Positions 18,662 through 28,208 are shown, counted from the stretch's first letter. The stretch: DNA of 64,000 nucleotides from Microbulbifer thermotolerans (GCF_900112305.1 NZ_FOKT01000001.1:1-64000); one strand, 5' to 3'. Notes: generated by a model from the letters alone, not told the origin. Numbers and translations are program-made.

Positions 18662-18675
18662 GAATAAAATATTCC
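18662..18675 (+). promoter_or_regulatory. Candidate MurR/RpiR operator, site 2
   Basis: GAATAAAATATTCC; the first 13 bases form an inverted repeat (GAATA-AAA-TATTC). About 28 bases before the start of the GH3 lipoprotein, in an AT-rich promoter region. Best-formed member of the motif set. Confidence 0.45.
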
Positions 18676-18702
18676 TAAAAATATTTATTTAAATAATGGA
18701 TT

Positions 18703-20610
18703 ATGTTTGTTATGAATGATCACCGTTCGCGCCACATCTTCTGCTCAATGGTATTGCTGGCCGTTCTGAGCCTGCTTTCCGCCTGCTCAGAAAAAGCGCC
18801 TTTGCCTCCCCAGGAATTAACCCTGCGGGAAAAAATTGCACAGAAAATCATGTTGGATATCCGCTACTTCTGTGCTGACAAAAGGACGGAAGAAGATGGT
18901 GAATGTCGCGAGCCGGTGACCGAGTTGCCGAAAGAACTGCGCCGCCTGATTGCGGACACTGGACTTGGCGGCGTTATTTTGTTTGCGGACAACCTGGAGC
19001 GCAGCGCGCAGATTGTCCGGCTCAACCACAGTCTGCAGGAAGCGGCGGCCAAGTCCCGCCCCGGTATACCACTGCTGATTGCCGTCGATCAGGAAGGTGG
19101 ACGGGTCAATCGCCTGCCTCGCGCGGAGTTTCCGGCTTTCGCCGGCAATATGGCGATCGGTGCCACTTACGCGCAGCACGGAGATACTTACGCGCGCACT
19201 ACCGCGGCGGCCATGGGGCGGCAGCTGAAATTGTTGGGCTTTAATGTCAATTTTGCGCCCGCGCTGGACGTCAACAGCAATCCGGATAATCCGGTTATCA
19301 ATGTGCGCTCTTATTCCGAAAACCCCCAGGTGGTGGCGGACTTGGGCGCGGCGAGTGTCAGTGCTTTCCAGGGGGAAAAAATCGCCGCGGCAGTCAAGCA
19401 TTTTCCCGGCCACGGTGACACGGCGGTGGACAGTCACACCGGTTTGCCGACCGTGGAACGCACCGAAGCGCAGGCCCGAGCATTGGATCTGTTACCTTTT
19501 GCGCAAGTCATCAAACGCGCGGCGCCAGCGCTGGTGATGACCGCGCATATCCAGTATCCGGCTCTGGACAATTCGCAGCTGCAGACCCTCAGCGGTGAAA
19601 CAATTCCCGTACCCGCGACCCTTTCCCGCGCGATTCTCACCGATCTTTTGCGCGGTGAGTTCGGTTACCGGGGCGTGGTGGTAACCGACGCTCTGGATAT
19701 GGGAGGGATCAGCAACTACTTTTCCCCGGAAGATGCGGTAGTACACACCTTTGCCGCGGGTGCCGATATCGCATTGATGCCGATCAAGATCCGCAATCCA
19801 CAGCAACTGAAGGATCTGTCCGCACTGATCGACCGGGTAGCCGCGGCGGTGGAGCGGGGAGCCCTCTCGTCAGAAGAAATGGATCTCTCTGTTGAGCGGA
19901 TCTACGCACTGAAGGAGCGCTATGTGGACCCCGAGTGGATCGCCCGCAGCCCGCGGGAGAACATCCACTTGGCTGTGCAGGGCGTGTCGGATCCAACCGA
20001 CGTGGAGCTCGCAGAGACCCTGGCGGCAGCGGCACTGAGCCCAATTTATCCCGCGGCCCCGGAGGCGTTGCCAATCGTGGATACCTCCACCGCGCGCATC
20101 CAGGTGATCGCGCCTTCGCAAGAGGTGGGCGAGGCGTTCAAGCTGGCATTGGCGAAAGTGAGTGAGTCCGATGTGGAAGTGCTCACGCCGCGCAATGCGC
20201 TATCCGTACTGCAGAATGATCCCGCGGACGTATTACTGGTGGCCAGTATCGCACCCCAGGAAAATGCCGTAGAGCGCGGCGGTGTGGATGATCTGGGGCG
20301 GCTGCGCCAGCCGCCACTGGCTATTGGCGAGCGCTATCGAATTTATCATGACAGCCTGCGCCTGGCCCGACAAAGGGGCAGCAAAACCGTGTTTATCAGT
20401 ATGCGTTCCCCTTACGAGGCAGCGCGGTTCCAGGATGTGGCTGATCTGCAGATCGCCAGTTATGACTACAAAGGCTATATCGATAAAAACGGCGAGCTGC
20501 ACGGTCCTGTTTACACCGCGCTCGCCCGCGCGCTGACCAGCCGTCAACTGCCGCCGGGGGTGTTGCCAGTCACTGTGCCGGACAATACGCGACAGGCGAG
20601 TTTGCCGTGA
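18703..20610 (+). CDS. nagZ: GH3 beta-N-acetylglucosaminidase lipoprotein (NagZ type, two-domain)
   Basis: 635 residues. Lipoprotein signal with lipobox LLSAC (Cys near residue 27), so it is exported and membrane anchored, unlike the cytoplasmic NagZ of enterics. GH3 N-terminal barrel about 38-390 contains DQEGGRVNRL, KHFPGHGDTAVDSH near 231-244 (the NagZ His/Asp acid-base loop) and TDALDM near 328-333 (nucleophile Asp). A C-terminal alpha/beta domain (about 420-625) follows, as in the Bacillus YbbD form. It should release GlcNAc from muropeptides outside the cytoplasm. ATG at 18712 is an alternative start; neither has a strong ribosome site. Confidence 0.88.
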   Translation: MFVMNDHRSRHIFCSMVLLAVLSLLSACSEKAPLPPQELTLREKIAQKIMLDIRYFCADKRTEEDGECREPVTELPKELRRLIADTGLGGVILFADNLERSAQIVRLNHSLQEAAAKSRPGIPLLIAVDQEGGRVNRLPRAEFPAFAGNMAIGATYAQHGDTYARTTAAAMGRQLKLLGFNVNFAPALDVNSNPDNPVINVRSYSENPQVVADLGAASVSAFQGEKIAAAVKHFPGHGDTAVDSHTGLPTVERTEAQARALDLLPFAQVIKRAAPALVMTAHIQYPALDNSQLQTLSGETIPVPATLSRAILTDLLRGEFGYRGVVVTDALDMGGISNYFSPEDAVVHTFAAGADIALMPIKIRNPQQLKDLSALIDRVAAAVERGALSSEEMDLSVERIYALKERYVDPEWIARSPRENIHLAVQGVSDPTDVELAETLAAAALSPIYPAAPEALPIVDTSTARIQVIAPSQEVGEAFKLALAKVSESDVEVLTPRNALSVLQNDPADVLLVASIAPQENAVERGGVDDLGRLRQPPLAIGERYRIYHDSLRLARQRGSKTVFISMRSPYEAARFQDVADLQIASYDYKGYIDKNGELHGPVYTALARALTSRQLPPGVLPVTVPDNTRQASLP

Positions 20611-20630
20611 CCCCTGAATGCGCGCCCCGA

Positions 20631-20652
20631 CTTGAAAGATACTTGAAAGATA
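20631..20652 (+). repeat. Tandem 11-base repeat between convergent genes
   Basis: CTTGAAAGATA occurs twice head to tail just after the GH3 stop. No stem or T run; no function apparent. The 126-base gap to the serine hydrolase has no recognisable terminator. Confidence 0.6.
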
Positions 20653-20736
20653 CGTGGTGCCCCGCCCGATGCGCTGGTATCGGACCGGAGTGTGTCAGCG
20701 GAATGATCTCAACGAGGCCCCGGTCGGGGCCGCAAT

Positions 20737-22098
20737 TCAGTGGGGTGTCGCAGCCGGTTCCAGCAATGCCTGGTAAACCGCGGACACCACTTCGCCATAG
20801 CGGCCGACGGCAAAAAAGTCGCCGATAAAGCGGCCGGCGTTTTGGCCGCTCAGGATCACTGGCGAGTGCTTCTTGTTGGTCAGTAGAACGATACCGAGAT
20901 TGTAGGTGGGGTCTATAACCGTCAGTGTCCCCGTCCAGCCAGTGTGGCCGTATGCGTGTCGGCTGGCGTAAGCGCCGAACATCCACTGCATACTCGCATC
21001 GCCGTTTGTCCGCCAGCCGAGGGCAAAGGTGGGGTTTTTCTCGGATGGCTTGGTGAACCGTGCGATGGTGTCCCGGTCGAACAGCTGCTGTGCACCGTAG
21101 CCACCGCCATTGAGCATCACTTGTAACAAAACGGCCAGGTCGCCGGTGGTGGAGAAGAGGCCCGCATGCCCGGAGACGCCGCCCATGGCGTAAAACGCTT
21201 TTTCGTCGTGTACCTCGCCGCGCAGGGTATAAGTGCGGATGTTGGGGAATGCTATCGTGCCGCCACGGGTGTTGCCCATAAGTTCGGTTGCGGCGAAATC
21301 ACTCGCTTGGAACCCTTTCTGCAGCGGGGTAAAAAGAGTGTTTTTTAGCCTCAGGGGTTTGTACAGCGTGTTTTCTACATAATCGTCGAGCCTCTGCCCG
21401 GTGATTCGCTCTACGATTAGACCCAGCAGCATATAGTCCATATCGCTGTAAACATTTTGGCTGCCGGGTTCATAGGCGAGTGGCGTTTTGCTCAAAAGAG
21501 CCAGGGTTTTGTTTCTGTCTTGGGAGTAAAGCGCTCCGCCGGCTTGAGGATCGTGAAATTTGGGGTCGGCCATAAAACCGGCGCTGTGGTGCAAAAGGTC
21601 GATAACCCGCAGCGTGTCCTTGCCCTTGATAGGGTCGCTGTCGGTGTCGCGGAACTCCGGCAGGTAGTGCTGTACTTGGGCCTGCAGGTCGAGTTTGCCC
21701 TCACTTACCAGTTTCTGCAAAGCGAAATTGGTCGCGTACATTTTTGTATTTGAAGCCAGATCGAACAGGGTGTCTGTCGTCATGGGCTGGAAGTGTTTCA
21801 GCGGTACCTGCCCGGAGAATTTTTGCCGGTAGCCATAACTGGTATTTTTGACAATTTTTCCATCCTTAATCACGAGCAGTACTGCGCCGGGAAAGCCCGC
21901 CGCGATATCCCGTTCGATCAGTGCATCGACCCGCGCCAGCCCTTGCCGTGAAAAACCGGCGTCCTCCGGCCTGTGTGCTTCCTGAAGTAACAGGAAGGGG
22001 GTTTTTGGTGATGAGGGTAGGGTGCTGCAACTGGCGGTGGATATGAGCAGTGTCACTGCCGCCAGCAGGCCAAGTGCACGGGTGGCGAGGTAGTGCAT
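20737..22098 (-). CDS. Serine hydrolase lipoprotein, beta-lactamase/AmiE family
   Basis: 453 residues with a lipobox (LISTASC, Cys near 24). Beta-lactamase fold (PF00144) with the SxxK motif SNTK near residue 117, the YxN-type loop YSD (NVYSDMDY) and an HTG triad (GHTGWTG) in place of KTG. The closest functional models are PBP4B (YfeW) of E. coli and, given the neighbours, AmiE (YbbE) of Bacillus subtilis, the N-acetylmuramoyl-L-alanine amidase that strips stem peptides beside NagZ and NamZ. A D-amino-acid peptidase is the alternative. Convergent with the GH3 gene; the amidase gene lies 72 bases upstream on the same strand, so the two form an operon. Confidence 0.82.
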   Translation of the reverse strand: MHYLATRALGLLAAVTLLISTASCSTLPSSPKTPFLLLQEAHRPEDAGFSRQGLARVDALIERDIAAGFPGAVLLVIKDGKIVKNTSYGYRQKFSGQVPLKHFQPMTTDTLFDLASNTKMYATNFALQKLVSEGKLDLQAQVQHYLPEFRDTDSDPIKGKDTLRVIDLLHHSAGFMADPKFHDPQAGGALYSQDRNKTLALLSKTPLAYEPGSQNVYSDMDYMLLGLIVERITGQRLDDYVENTLYKPLRLKNTLFTPLQKGFQASDFAATELMGNTRGGTIAFPNIRTYTLRGEVHDEKAFYAMGGVSGHAGLFSTTGDLAVLLQVMLNGGGYGAQQLFDRDTIARFTKPSEKNPTFALGWRTNGDASMQWMFGAYASRHAYGHTGWTGTLTVIDPTYNLGIVLLTNKKHSPVILSGQNAGRFIGDFFAVGRYGEVVSAVYQALLEPAATPH

Positions 22099-22170
22099 GG
22101 TGGTTCCTCTGTATTGGGGCCGCGGTGCTCTGCAGTGCCCGCCACGGCCCCAGAATCGGCCGGGAACGAA

Positions 22171-23121
22171 TTACTCCGAGGGGCCTCTATTCTGGTTCAG
22201 CTTTTCCGGGAAATATTTTTCCAGCAGTGCGAGCAGAATGGCGCGTGTCTGGTCGTCAATTTTGCCGTCGACCTTCCAGGGGCGGAAATGGTACTGGAAG
22301 GCGCGGGTATAGATCGAGATATCTTCATCGGTGGCCGTTTCCGGATCAATGCCGTAGCCGTAGTCGGCGAGCCCCTGGGCAAAGTGGCGGCGGATGTTTT
22401 CGGGGGAGGCATCGCTGTCTCCGCGCAGCTTTTCCAGATAGCGGACAACGGTATCGTCGTCATACCAGGCGCCGATCCCCGCCGCGGCCAGTTGCGCCCA
22501 GGGGAAGCGGGGGCCCGGGTCGACCTTGTTGTAGGGGCGGATGTCGGAGTGGCCTATAACCCGGGTCGGGGTGATTTCCGGGTAGCGCGCGAGAATGTCC
22601 TTGGCAAGCGCGATCACCAGTGCGATCTGTTCATCGTCGAACTCCGGGAAAAAGCACACCTCCTCTCCGGCTTTTTGCGGAACGGTTTCCACCGGCGGAT
22701 GGCAGTGGGCCCGGTTGACAATTTCAATGCCGATAGACTGGTCGTTTACCTGGATGCGGTCCTCCCATGTTCCCGCGCCCGCATGCCAGGCGCGCCGGCT
22801 CTCGTCGACGAGCTGATAGACGCGCAGATCCGAGTTGGCGTAGCTGGGGTCGCCGTGCTCCGGGATGAGATAGTGGGCGCTGACCGGGTAGGGGCTGGGT
22901 TCAGTGAGCAGTTCCAGCGACCTGCCGAAATCCGAGCTGGTGTAATGCATGACCAGAAAACGCACGCGCTCGCTGGCATTTTGTGACCGCACTGTCTCCA
23001 CGGGAAAATCCCCCTGAGTAGTGTTCTGAAAGCCACTGCCGGCACAAGCGGTGAGGGCCAGAGGACAGAGCGCTGCGAGCAGTGTTTTCCATCTTTTCCC
23101 GGGTGTGCTGGCGGTTGGCAT
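22171..23121 (-). CDS. AmiD-like N-acetylmuramoyl-L-alanine amidase lipoprotein
   Basis: 316 residues from the ATG at 23121, which has AAAGGAG at good spacing; a further upstream start at 23163 lacks this. Lipobox LTAC (Cys near 25). Amidase_2 domain about 50-225: first zinc His in VRFLVMHYTSSDF, SAHYLIPEHGD, HAGAGTW, NDQSIGIEIVN, and the late zinc His/Asp set in VIGHSDIRPYNKVDPGPRFPW. A C-terminal peptidoglycan-binding helical domain follows (QYHFRPWKVDGKIDDQTRA). This is the AmiD/AmpD layout in an outer-membrane lipoprotein; it cuts the MurNAc-L-Ala bond. Divergent from namZ over a 290-base control region. Confidence 0.9.
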   Translation of the reverse strand: MPTASTPGKRWKTLLAALCPLALTACAGSGFQNTTQGDFPVETVRSQNASERVRFLVMHYTSSDFGRSLELLTEPSPYPVSAHYLIPEHGDPSYANSDLRVYQLVDESRRAWHAGAGTWEDRIQVNDQSIGIEIVNRAHCHPPVETVPQKAGEEVCFFPEFDDEQIALVIALAKDILARYPEITPTRVIGHSDIRPYNKVDPGPRFPWAQLAAAGIGAWYDDDTVVRYLEKLRGDSDASPENIRRHFAQGLADYGYGIDPETATDEDISIYTRAFQYHFRPWKVDGKIDDQTRAILLALLEKYFPEKLNQNRGPSE

Positions 23122-23234
23122 TTTGGAGACTCCTTTGGTTGTTTGATCGGGAATGGGGTGCACCTTGGTGCCCGGCGCGGCCAGGGGGACTGGCGATTGT
23201 GAATTCCTCCGCGCCCCATCTTGTATTCGCCGCT

Positions 23235-23255
23235 GGGGAACCTCTGATAATTTCG
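23235..23255 (-). repeat. Hairpin intergenic repeat, tail fragment
   Basis: GGGGAACCTCTGATAATTTCG is the reverse of the tail module (AATTAATCAGAGGTTCCC) seen in the full copies. The stem module is not recognisable, so this is a truncated copy in the amiD/namZ divergent region. Confidence 0.5.
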
Positions 23256-23339
23256 TTTTTTGACGCTGAAGTGTCGTGGCGAAATCGTCAGCGGTTTCCT
23301 AGTTAAACATAAATAATTCTATTTGGTCTATATCTGGTA

Positions 23340-23353
23340 AAATAATTTATTCT
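23340..23353 (+). promoter_or_regulatory. Candidate MurR/RpiR operator, site 3
   Basis: AAATAATTTATTCT, the weakest of the set (last base differs), about 60 bases before namZ and in the divergent region shared with the amidase operon. Confidence 0.35.
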
Positions 23354-23411
23354 TTTGCGGCGTGAGCTTGTGTCCGCACATTGAAATCCCGATACCGATA
23401 AAGGTGCGCTG

Positions 23412-24584
23412 ATGGTTTTTATTCGGAAACTTTTTTCTCTGGTCTCACTGTGGCTTCTGCCCGCCGCGGCGCTCCTGGCGGACAGCGCCTTGCGGGTCGG
23501 TGCGGAACAGCCGCAGAAGTATCTCCCGTTGCTTCAAGACAGCCGCGTGGGGCTGATTGTCAATCAGACGTCCCGTGTGGGGGGGCAGCATCTGATTGAC
23601 TACCTGCGTCAACGGGAGGTCGATATTGCGCGCATATTCGCCCTGGAACACGGTATCCGCGGCGATGTCGAGAACGGCGGGCAGGTGGATGACGGCGTGG
23701 ACACTGCCACTGGGGTGCCGATCGTGTCGCTGTACGGTGGCAATCACAAACCTGCGCCCGAAGCGGTGCGGGACCTCGACTGGCTGCTGTTTGATATCCA
23801 GGATGTGGGGGTGCGCTTCTACACCTATATCAGCTCTCTGCACTACTTGATGCAGGCCTGCGCCGACTATGGTGTGCCGCTGATGGTGCTCGACCGCCCC
23901 AATCCTAACGGGGATTATGTGGATGGCCCCGTGCTGCGGAAGGAGTTTCGCAGCTTTGTCGGTATGCACCCAATACCTCTGGTACACGGCCTCACGGTGG
24001 GAGAGCTGGCGCGTATGATCAATGGTGAAGGCTGGCTCGACGGCGGTGCCCGCTGTGATCTGACGGTGATTCCCGTGGCCGGTTACCACAAACAAATGCG
24101 CTATTCACTGCCGGTCAGGCCCTCCCCGAATCTGCCCAATGACCGCGCCATCCGTCTCTACCCATCGCTGGCATTGTTCGAGGGTACGGCGGTCAGTATC
24201 GGTCGCGGAACCCCATATCCATTCCAGGTGATCGGACACCCGGCTGACCGCAGCGGAGAATTTTCCTTTACTCCGGTACCGGTACCCGGGGCCAGCGAGA
24301 ATCCCAAGCACCGGGGGCGCTTGTTGCGCGGGGATGATCTGCGTAACAGCGGTGGCGGGGATCGCTTTACGCTCGCCTATCTGATCGACTGGCAGCGGCG
24401 CAGCGGGGAATCCGGCGAGGCGTTTTTCTCCCGTGCCGCTTTCTTCGACAAGCTGGCGGGCACCGATGCGCTCAGGATCGCGCTGCTTGAGGGGAAATCG
24501 GAAGAGGCGATTCGCCGCAGCTGGCAAGCGGAATTGCAGCAGTACTTAAAGCGGCGCAGCCCCTATCTGCTTTATCCGGAATAG
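23412..24584 (+). CDS. namZ: Exo-beta-N-acetylmuramidase NamZ (GH171, DUF1343)
   Basis: 390 residues with a signal peptide (FSLVSLWLLPAAALLADS). Blocks typical of DUF1343: VGLIVNQTSRVGGQHLIDYL, IFALEHGIRGDVENGGQVDD, VPIVSLYGGNHKPAPE, DWLLFDIQDVGVRFYTY, VLDRPNPNGDYVDGP, FVGMHPIPLVHGLTVGELARM, then PSPNLPNDRAIRLYPSLALFEG and ISIGRGTPYPFQVIG-type. The founder YbbC/NamZ of Bacillus releases MurNAc from the non-reducing end of wall glycan fragments. Here it should act in the periplasm and supply MurNAc to the symporter, kinase and MurQ next door. A hairpin repeat lies between it and convergent murQ. Confidence 0.92.
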   Translation: MVFIRKLFSLVSLWLLPAAALLADSALRVGAEQPQKYLPLLQDSRVGLIVNQTSRVGGQHLIDYLRQREVDIARIFALEHGIRGDVENGGQVDDGVDTATGVPIVSLYGGNHKPAPEAVRDLDWLLFDIQDVGVRFYTYISSLHYLMQACADYGVPLMVLDRPNPNGDYVDGPVLRKEFRSFVGMHPIPLVHGLTVGELARMINGEGWLDGGARCDLTVIPVAGYHKQMRYSLPVRPSPNLPNDRAIRLYPSLALFEGTAVSIGRGTPYPFQVIGHPADRSGEFSFTPVPVPGASENPKHRGRLLRGDDLRNSGGGDRFTLAYLIDWQRRSGESGEAFFSRAAFFDKLAGTDALRIALLEGKSEEAIRRSWQAELQQYLKRRSPYLLYPE

Positions 24585-24590
24585 CCAATC

Positions 24591-24649
24591 CCATTGCATG
24601 AGCGCCCCGAAGCCAACGATTGCGCTCATGCAAGTAAATCAGAGGTTCC
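24591..24649 (+). repeat. Hairpin intergenic repeat, copy 2 (perfect 12-base stem)
   Basis: TTGCATGAGCGC (24594-24605) and GCGCTCATGCAA (24622-24633) form a perfect twelve-base stem with a 16-base loop, followed by the tail module AAATCAGAGGTTCC. It fills the gap exactly between the namZ stop and the murQ stop (24650), where it may serve as a two-way transcript end. Only the stem middle differs from the other copies, with paired changes. Confidence 0.8.
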
Positions 24650-25594
24650 TCAGCGTTTTGCCACGCTCCGTTTGGAACCCTCCACTTGCTGTAAAGCGAG
24701 GCGCAGAAATCCGTTGGCCTGCGCCAGCGCTGCTTCAGCTGCGCTGCTGTCCAGACCACTGAGAATCACCATAATGGCCAGTTTGGCGTTGTGATCGCAC
24801 TGGTTGAGAACCCGGTCGGCCTCTTCCAGAGAGACCCCGGTCGCTTCCATGACAATACGCCGGGTGCGACCGCGCAACTTGGCGTTGGTGGCTTTTACAT
24901 CCACCATCAGGTTGTAGAAGCTCTTGCCGAGCCGGATCATGCTGGCGGTGGTCAGCATATTGAGCACCAATTTTTGTGCGGTGCCCGCTTTCATCCGTGT
25001 GGAGCCAGTGAGAATTTCGGGGCCCACTTGCGGCAGTATTTTGATGTCCGCTTCCTCGGCAATGGCAGCGGTGGCATTGCAGGAGAGGGCTACGGTGGTG
25101 CAACCGGTTTCGCGCGCGTAGCGCAGGCCGCCAATCACATAGGGAGTCCGCCCGCTTGCCGCAATGCCCACCACCACATCTTTACTGCTGAGGTCGATGC
25201 CCTTGAGATCGCGCTCGCCGAGGGCGGGGTTGTCCTCCGCTCCTTCCTGGGCGCGGTAAACAGCCTGTTCGCCGCCAGCGATAAGCGCGACAACCATCCC
25301 TTCCTCTACACCGTACGTCGGCGGGCACTCGGCGGCGTCCAGTATGCCGAGGCGGCCACTGGTGCCCGCGCCCATATAGACGAGGCGGCCGCCCTTCTTA
25401 AAGGCGTCGACAATGGCGTCTACCGCCTGTGCAATCTGTGGCAGAACCCGGTGCACTGCCAGCGGCACCTCCCGGTCGGCGGTATTGATTTTTTCCAGAA
25501 TTGCCTCGGTGGGCAGCAGGTCGATATCCCGGGTATCCGGGTTGCTCGCCTCGCTGGTAAGACGGCTCAATTCCTGAATAAGATCTCGGTACAT
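24650..25594 (-). CDS. murQ: N-acetylmuramic acid 6-phosphate etherase MurQ
   Basis: 314 residues from ATG at 25594 (a TTG five codons upstream at 25609 is the other option). SIS-domain blocks: [68 protein letters not shown]. Catalytic Glu lies in AAECPPTYG. Converts MurNAc-6-P to GlcNAc-6-P and D-lactate in the cytoplasm. First gene after a 68-base gap from the kinase on the same strand, so it is the last gene of a symporter-kinase-murQ operon, the same set as MurT-MurK-MurQ in Tannerella. Confidence 0.95.
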   Translation of the reverse strand: MYRDLIQELSRLTSEASNPDTRDIDLLPTEAILEKINTADREVPLAVHRVLPQIAQAVDAIVDAFKKGGRLVYMGAGTSGRLGILDAAECPPTYGVEEGMVVALIAGGEQAVYRAQEGAEDNPALGERDLKGIDLSSKDVVVGIAASGRTPYVIGGLRYARETGCTTVALSCNATAAIAEEADIKILPQVGPEILTGSTRMKAGTAQKLVLNMLTTASMIRLGKSFYNLMVDVKATNAKLRGRTRRIVMEATGVSLEEADRVLNQCDHNAKLAIMVILSGLDSSAAEAALAQANGFLRLALQQVEGSKRSVAKR

Positions 25595-25662
25595 ATTTGA
25601 TTGATCCAAAATAAGAAAACCGAACAGTGGTTTCGGTTGGCTACTTTTCGCCGGACGCTTTG

Positions 25663-26532
25663 TCAGGCGTATTCCATATGCCGCTGCGCAAGGGCACAGG
25701 CCCCATCGAGGGAAGTTCCCTTTGGCGGTACCAGTCGCGCTCTCAGGTCATCGGACAGAAACGGGCGCATCTTGTCAGCCAGGCCTCCGAGCAGCGTGAT
25801 CGGGAGTTCGTCGTCGTCGCTGGCGGCGCGAATGAGGCGCTCTAGGTCAACGGCGGTCTTGCGGACGATTTTCTGCGCCAGTTGGCAGTGGGGCAGGTGT
25901 TCGAACACCACCGGAGCCAGGGCGGCGTACTCCCGTGAGCCGGCGCGCTGCAGCCAGGGCAGGATCGAGGCGCGCTGGCTGCCGACCTGTTGCATGATAT
26001 GGCGGCACAGGTCACTTTTCGCATCGCCGTGCAAATCCAATTCCCACAATAGGCTGCGCACTGCGCTTTTCCCAATGGCCGCGCCGCTGCCCTCGTCCCC
26101 GACAGCCAGGCCCCAGCCGCCGAACTGGCGGATGCCGCCGTCTTTGTTCAGGCGCATGGCCACAGAACCGGTGCCGATGGCGACCATGACAATGGGCTCA
26201 CCTGCGCCCGCACCGAGCAGGGAAGTCTGCGCATCGGAAGTAACGATGACACTGGCGAATCCCAGGGATTCTAGCCGGCCTTTGAGTTGCGCGGCGGCGG
26301 CCGGATTGCCTGCACCGGCCACCCCGCAGGCAATGGATACCTGCTCGGGCGCGGCGCCGCGCCGGGTCAACAGCTCCCGGCACAGGTCGAGAATATTGGC
26401 AATGGCACCGGGCAGATCTTGACTCAGAGAGCTGGCACCGGAGCGGATTTCCAGGGGCATGGCATCGCCGCCGCCGAAGCGGGCCAGGGTTTTGGTGGCG
26501 CCGCCATCTATCCCGATAAAGTATCCGGTCAT
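25663..26532 (-). CDS. murK: BadF/BadG-type amino-sugar kinase (MurNAc or GlcNAc/GlcN kinase)
   Basis: 289 residues. ASKHA ATPase fold with phosphate 1 motif GIDGGATKT near residue 7-15, then [18 protein letters not shown] and [27 protein letters not shown], and LLGGLADKM near the C-terminus. Family members phosphorylate GlcNAc, glucosamine or MurNAc. Location between a symporter and murQ makes MurNAc-6-P formation the most sensible job, since MurQ needs it and no PTS is present; broad GlcNAc/MurNAc use as in Clostridium MurK is equally possible. Its ATG overlaps the symporter stop by four bases (26529-26532). Confidence 0.82.
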   Translation of the reverse strand: MTGYFIGIDGGATKTLARFGGGDAMPLEIRSGASSLSQDLPGAIANILDLCRELLTRRGAAPEQVSIACGVAGAGNPAAAAQLKGRLESLGFASVIVTSDAQTSLLGAGAGEPIVMVAIGTGSVAMRLNKDGGIRQFGGWGLAVGDEGSGAAIGKSAVRSLLWELDLHGDAKSDLCRHIMQQVGSQRASILPWLQRAGSREYAALAPVVFEHLPHCQLAQKIVRKTAVDLERLIRAASDDDELPITLLGGLADKMRPFLSDDLRARLVPPKGTSLDGACALAQRHMEYA

Positions 26533-28103
26533 GCGCCGGCCTCCTCCTGCGGCTCGCCGGCCATCTCGGGCTCAGGAGAGCCCAGGCAGCAGACGGCGAA
26601 GGAAATGGCCGCACCTAGGCACAGTTGCCATGTGAACGCCATAGCGGCAGGGGGTTCCGCACCGGTGAGCGCGCTGATTATCCAGGGCTGTTGTACCAGG
26701 GTGACAAGGAATCCCGCTGCCAGCGCGAAGGTGACGCTGGTGCTGTTGCCGCGTTTGGTAAAGAGCACAGTGAAGAACACGCCCAGCAGGCCGGAGTAGG
26801 CAAACACCATCACCGACAGGGCAAAAGTGATCAAAGGCAGGTCACTGTATTGTTGCCAGTAATAGCACAGCACAGCCATACCGCCGAGGGCGAGCGCCAG
26901 TAAGGCCATGGACATACGCCCGGCAAAAACAAAGTGGCGCTCACTTTTTTTGATGCCGCGTTTTTTCAACCAGCCGCGGTAGAGATCCTCGGTCAGTACG
27001 CTGGCCATGGAATTGAGGCTGGAATTTAGTGTGGAGAGGGCCGCGGCCACAACGCCGATGGTGACTAATCCGCGCAACCCTTGGGGCATTTCGTTGAGCA
27101 CATAGTGCATAAAAACAGTGACGTCGCTGCCGCTGGGTGGCGTCGCTGATACACCGCCCATCAGGTCCGGGCGCTGGTAGAAGATAAAGAGCAGCATACC
27201 GATAGCCATAAAAACAGCCATCACCGGAATAACCATTACCACCGAAAGAAGCATGGCTCTGGCGCCTTCTCCGGGGGTCTTGCAGGTAAGTAGGCGCTGG
27301 CTGGCATCTTGATCCAGTCCCAGTGTGGCGAAGTGCAGTAAGACAAAGCCGGTCAGAATGGACCAGACGTTGAAGGGATCGCTGAAATCCCAGTGCCAGT
27401 CGACCAGTTCCAGCTTGGAGGCCTGGCCCTGCGCGGGGTTCTGCAATGCCGAGAGTATTTGCGGCAAATCCGCGGGGATTTGCCAGAGTAGCACGGACAT
27501 CACCACAATGGCCGCACCCACGTAAATCGCGCACTGCAGCGCATCGCTCTGGATCACTGACCGCACACCGCCGAGAAAAGTCTGCAACAGCCCCGCCAGG
27601 CTCAGGATCAGCACCGCGAGCACTACGTGACCGGCATCAATATCGTTGAACAGGATCATCGACACGGCGATGGCAGCCATATAGAGTCGGGCGCCACTGG
27701 CGAAAACACGCCCGATTAAGTACATAGCTCCGGCTTGCTGCTTGGCACTTTCGCCAAAACGGAATTGCAGCAATTCGTACACCGTTGTTACCCGCAGGGC
27801 GTAAAAGCGGGGGATTAGTAAGCGGGCCGCGGCAAAGGCCGCGAGTACCGCGCCCAGGTTGGTAAACAGATAACTCAGATCTCCGCTGTAGCCGAGGTCG
27901 GGGCCGCCGAGAAAGGTGGCCGCTGACTGGGTGGTGGCAAGGGTGGAAATGGCTACCATCCATACCGGCATGGAATTATGTGCAAGAAAATAGTCGCGGC
28001 TGTCGGACGTTTTCTTGCGGCTGAAATAGTAGCCACTGGCGGCCAGTAATCCGGCGTAGAGGGCGAAAATCACCCAGTCGAGAGTGGTGAGTTGCAATTC
28101 CAT
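26529..28103 (-). CDS. Sodium:solute symporter, probable MurNAc importer (MurT-like)
   Basis: 524 residues, about 13-14 membrane helices, SSF family: LDWVIFALYAGLLAASGYYFSRKK, MPVWMVAISTLATTQSAATFLGGPDLGYSGDLSY and RFYALRVTTVYELLQFRFGE are typical of the SGLT-like sialic-acid/sugar branch (NanT/SglS-like sodium-site region near A-T-x-x-S). Translationally coupled to the kinase gene (overlap 4 bases). Replaces the PTS MurP found in Bacillus and E. coli. Substrate MurNAc and/or GlcNAc is inferred from context. Confidence 0.85.
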   Translation of the reverse strand: MELQLTTLDWVIFALYAGLLAASGYYFSRKKTSDSRDYFLAHNSMPVWMVAISTLATTQSAATFLGGPDLGYSGDLSYLFTNLGAVLAAFAAARLLIPRFYALRVTTVYELLQFRFGESAKQQAGAMYLIGRVFASGARLYMAAIAVSMILFNDIDAGHVVLAVLILSLAGLLQTFLGGVRSVIQSDALQCAIYVGAAIVVMSVLLWQIPADLPQILSALQNPAQGQASKLELVDWHWDFSDPFNVWSILTGFVLLHFATLGLDQDASQRLLTCKTPGEGARAMLLSVVMVIPVMAVFMAIGMLLFIFYQRPDLMGGVSATPPSGSDVTVFMHYVLNEMPQGLRGLVTIGVVAAALSTLNSSLNSMASVLTEDLYRGWLKKRGIKKSERHFVFAGRMSMALLALALGGMAVLCYYWQQYSDLPLITFALSVMVFAYSGLLGVFFTVLFTKRGNSTSVTFALAAGFLVTLVQQPWIISALTGAEPPAAMAFTWQLCLGAAISFAVCCLGSPEPEMAGEPQEEAGA

Positions 28104-28162
28104 TAAAGGGAGGTCCTGAGTGCGCTTTCCTGTGGTGATTCGGAATCGGCCACGGATTATTT

Positions 28163-28176
28163 TACTGATTTATTCC
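28163..28176 (+). promoter_or_regulatory. Candidate MurR/RpiR operator, site 4
   Basis: TACTGATTTATTCC in the divergent region between symporter and regulator. TTTATTCCT recurs 32 bases later (28201), about three helical turns, on the same face of the DNA. Confidence 0.4.
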
Positions 28177-28194
28177 TAAAAATTCTTGCTATTG

Positions 28195-28208
28195 TTATCA
28201 TTTATTCC
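28195..28208 (+). promoter_or_regulatory. Candidate MurR/RpiR operator, site 5
   Basis: TTATCATTTATTCC; second of the pair in the symporter/regulator divergent region. Together with site 4 it could allow autoregulation and control of the symporter-kinase-murQ operon. Confidence 0.4.
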
